Source: Rhodothermales bacterium (GTDB lineage Bacteria > Bacteroidota > Rhodothermia > Rhodothermales > JAHQVL01). Taken from it: 64,000 bases of DNA. Each line of letters starts with the position of its first letter. Within the stretch, counting starts at the first letter, position 1. Shown piece by piece: positions 61,779 through 64,000 of the stretch. The DNA is taken from assembly GCA_041391505.1 (NCBI GenBank), contig JAWKNW010000002.1, positions 310,001-374,000 of the forward strand, read 5' to 3'. The position numbers were made by a program, and so were the translations under genes. The notes beneath the pieces are model-generated. The model did no database searches and was not told where the DNA came from. It saw nothing but the letters and a program-made list of their open reading frames with translations.

Positions 61779-63058
61779 GAGGATGCAGGCGCCGGCTTCA
61801 ACCAGCGCGGCCGCGACGGCGTGGCGTCACGCGGATAGGCGGCGACGAGCGCCAGCGTAAGAAAGAATAGCGGCTTGTCGAAAAGCGGCTGGGAGAAAAG
61901 CATGGTCAGGAACACAGGAACCAGCAAAACCAGCACAGGGTCCCGCCGTTTGAGCAAATTCCAGTTCGGCACGATCACGAGGACGGCGAACAGCAGCACG
62001 CCGATCGCGCCGATCTGCCCGACGACGCTCATGAAGTTGATGCTCGAGATGTCCGCGTTCATGTACCCGCCGCCGACGAGCGGGCGATCGATCAGGTAGG
62101 CCATCGCGTTGGACGCCCGCTCCACCCGCACCGTGCCCGAGGCGAACTGGAGCTTGCGGAGCAACCCGAACGACTTGTCGGTGAACACAAACCACAGCAC
62201 GAGCGGCACCAGCGCCGCCGCGCCGGCCAGGGAGGCCCACCAGCGAGCGCGCTTCCCCTCGCCCTGCCCGGCCAGCACGTAGTAGCAGAACGCCGTGGCG
62301 ATGAACGCGCCGAAGCCGGCCGTCGAGAACGTGAAGAGCAGGCTGAAGAGCAGGAGCGTCTTCCACATCCGCTTGTACCGGATGTCGAGGTAGTTCAACC
62401 CGAAGAAGCTCATCGAGACCAGGATCTGGTAGATGCCGGGCTCGCGGTAATACCCCGTCGCGCGGGCCAGCGAAAACCCGAGCGCTTTGACGTCGCCCAG
62501 CCCCAGCGCCGGCGAAAACGGGAAGTAGATCGTCATGTCGTAGTGCGACTGGACCTGCGCCAGCGTGAACGAGGCGATGGCGAGGCTCGGCAGCGGCCGG
62601 CCCAGGCCCAGCAGCAGGACCGCCGTGATCGCGTACGAGATGCTGAAGGCGAGGACGGGGTAGATGAAGGCCTTGAGCATGACCGTCCAGTTCTCCGCGT
62701 TTACGAAGAGGACGACCAGCGCCGACATCATGATGAAGATCAGGTTGTTGATCGTCGGGATCGAGACGCCCGTCTGCAGGATGATCCCCTGCACGAGCAG
62801 GTAAAAACAGAACAGCCCGCTCAGCAGGATGAACGAACGCTTCCGCGGGGTGATCGTGAACGGATACCGGAGCAGGACGAACAGCGCCATGCACCCGAAC
62901 GCGGCGAGAAAAATCACCTCGCCGATCGCCTGGAGCATCGCCGGCCGCTGGTTCAGCTGCAGCAGCACGATCATGAACACCAGTCCCCGCAACCACAGGG
63001 CGCGCGCATCGTCACGCGGGGTCCATATCGATAGGGTCGGTGCTGGGGAGGCGGACAT
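61775..63058 (-). CDS. O-antigen polymerase/ligase-like membrane protein (Wzy-like)
   Basis: A 427-residue protein with about ten or eleven hydrophobic helices, long periplasmic loop around residues 180-230, and a gap-rich sequence without soluble domains. This is the pattern of Wzy polymerases and WaaL ligases, which share little sequence. A central loop (RATGYYREPGIYQILVSMSF) has the RxxGxxxEP-like pattern often seen in bacterial Wzy/O-antigen ligase-like (PF04932-type) proteins. It lies between the methyltransferase and GT2 genes of the cluster, fitting a polymerase that joins repeat units. No Wzx flippase is in the window. Confidence 0.82.
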   Translation of the reverse strand: MSASPAPTLSIWTPRDDARALWLRGLVFMIVLLQLNQRPAMLQAIGEVIFLAAFGCMALFVLLRYPFTITPRKRSFILLSGLFCFYLLVQGIILQTGVSIPTINNLIFIMMSALVVLFVNAENWTVMLKAFIYPVLAFSISYAITAVLLLGLGRPLPSLAIASFTLAQVQSHYDMTIYFPFSPALGLGDVKALGFSLARATGYYREPGIYQILVSMSFFGLNYLDIRYKRMWKTLLLFSLLFTFSTAGFGAFIATAFCYYVLAGQGEGKRARWWASLAGAAALVPLVLWFVFTDKSFGLLRKLQFASGTVRVERASNAMAYLIDRPLVGGGYMNADISSINFMSVVGQIGAIGVLLFAVLVIVPNWNLLKRRDPVLVLLVPVFLTMLFSQPLFDKPLFFLTLALVAAYPRDATPSRPRWLKPAPASS

Positions 63059-63079
63059 GTTGAGGTAGAAGAGCCTTTT

Positions 63080-63964
63080 TCAGTCGGAAAGCGCGTACCG
63101 AGGTCGACCGCTTTCCAGACGGTGTTGATACATGCGGCGCGGATCGCGCTTGCGCAGGACGACGAGGTCCTGCACGTTGTCGATGACGCCCTCCCGGATC
63201 TCGAGCACTTCGAAAAGCCGCGACCACACACGCCGGATGTACGCCGGCGAATGCGCGGACATGCCGTAGCTCGACGTTACTCCGGGATGATGCGCGATGT
63301 TCGTGTCGAAGTCCGGATATTCCTTGTACATCGTCCCGTACTTCTCGAGTTCGGCGTCCGATACCCCCGCCCACTGCTCGGACTTGCGGCGCAGCGAGGC
63401 CAGGCCGCGAAGGCCGTGCGTCGTGATCAGGACGATGCCGCCGGGTTTTACGAGGCGGTACAACTCCTTCAGCCACATAAATTGGTCCCGAAGCGGGAGA
63501 TGCGTCCACAATGAGACAGAATAAATCGCGTCGAAGAAGCCGCCAGGGTAATCGAGCGGCGGCGTATAGTCGTTCACTGACACGACGACATCCGGAAAGG
63601 CGCGTTTCAGATAGGCAATCGCCGTGGCGTCGACATCGGTAGCGTGCAGGTGCTTGAATTCGCGCGCCGTGTACTGCAGCGTGCGCCCCACGCCGGCGCC
63701 GAAGTCCAACACGACGCGCTCGCACGCCGGCGGTTCCAGATGGGTAGCCAGCGCTTCCTTGATCGGCAGATAACACCGCAGGCCGGCGCCGATAAATTTC
63801 CCGATGGAGCCGCCACCGATCCGTCGCCGGTTTTCGAGCGGCGGAATGGCGCCGGGATACCGGTTGATGACGCGGTACACATCGACGTAGAGCGGATCGA
63901 TGGTATTGGCGATGGCAATCAAGGGTTTGCGCAGATGGCGGCGCAACTGGGCTTTCAGCGGCAT
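63080..63964 (-). CDS. Class I SAM-dependent methyltransferase
   Basis: A 294-residue methyltransferase (from ATG 63964; a GTG at 63979 would add five residues). SAM motif I is VVLDFGAGVGRTLQYTAREF, followed by LHATDVDATAIAYLKRAF. The segment DAIYSVSLWTHLPLRDQFMW is motif IV, then LVKPGGIVLITTHG. The C-terminal part is helical. It is upstream of the Wzy-like gene on the same strand and probably methylates a sugar or terminates chain growth of the polysaccharide. The remaining 36 bp to the right edge hold no other gene. Confidence 0.85.
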   Translation of the reverse strand: MPLKAQLRRHLRKPLIAIANTIDPLYVDVYRVINRYPGAIPPLENRRRIGGGSIGKFIGAGLRCYLPIKEALATHLEPPACERVVLDFGAGVGRTLQYTAREFKHLHATDVDATAIAYLKRAFPDVVVSVNDYTPPLDYPGGFFDAIYSVSLWTHLPLRDQFMWLKELYRLVKPGGIVLITTHGLRGLASLRRKSEQWAGVSDAELEKYGTMYKEYPDFDTNIAHHPGVTSSYGMSAHSPAYIRRVWSRLFEVLEIREGVIDNVQDLVVLRKRDPRRMYQHRLESGRPRYALSD

Positions 63965-64000
63965 ATCGAACACAATCACAACAGCTTACGATCAGGGCAG

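Noticed and set aside
1..64000. rRNA, tRNA, prophage or intact insertion sequence
   Set aside because: No sequence with the expected conserved motifs, integrase or transposase was recognised on either strand by eye.

Overview
The window is GC-rich bacterial chromosome, densely coding, and most consistent with a member of the Rhodothermota (Rhodothermales, Bacteroidota-related). That placement rests on three things: a very large secreted protein ending in a type IX secretion (T9SS) sorting domain, a TIGR02999-like ECF sigma factor paired with a TPR-bearing Ser/Thr kinase, and many lipoproteins and outer-membrane barrels. No rRNA, tRNA, CRISPR array, prophage or intact insertion sequence was seen.

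Layout. (1) 1-6471, minus strand: a MoxR-type operon with a TPR/peptidase-MA protein, DUF4159, MoxR ATPase, DUF58 and a BatA-like protein cut by the left edge. It is interrupted by an array of 42-bp palindromic repeats. (2) 6656-9671, minus strand: a compact cluster closely resembling the tocopherol (vitamin E) pathway, with a homogentisate prenyltransferase, a gamma-tocopherol-type methyltransferase and a plant/archaeal VTE3-type methyltransferase. This is the most unexpected system here. (3) 9985-17135: sigma factor and kinase, a MerT-MerP fusion, an isolated MshEN-like protein, and a TIGR01777 epimerase operon. (4) 17215-30376: a 2020-residue T9SS-exported galactose-oxidase-like copper radical oxidase, an FGE-like lipoprotein without the catalytic cysteines, a P1B-4 metal ATPase, an NHL propeller protein, an alpha/beta hydrolase and a di-haem peroxidase. 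(5) 30837-46954: two lipoprotein sulfatases, a hydroxylysine-kinase-like/phospho-lyase pair, a decayed Doc toxin, DUF547, a MITE-like element, a TolB-like propeller, a MalT-type regulator, a di-haem cytochrome c and envelope barrels. (6) 46928-63964: surface-polysaccharide genes. These are a FemAB/deacetylase/acetyltransferase triplet, a class V PLP enzyme, and then a minus-strand O-antigen or capsule cluster with UDP-sugar dehydrogenase, a WecA fusion, an SDR epimerase, a UDP-GlcNAc 2-epimerase, three glycosyltransferases, a Wzy-like polymerase and a methyltransferase. The cluster probably continues past the right edge, since no flippase is seen.

A recurring theme is structured intergenic DNA: inverted arrays of heptamers between convergent genes (17136-17215 and 26171-26253), a palindrome running through a stop codon (33417-33449), and a 229-bp element with 21-bp inverted termini (35972-36200). 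All functional calls come from reading motifs by eye. No database search was run.
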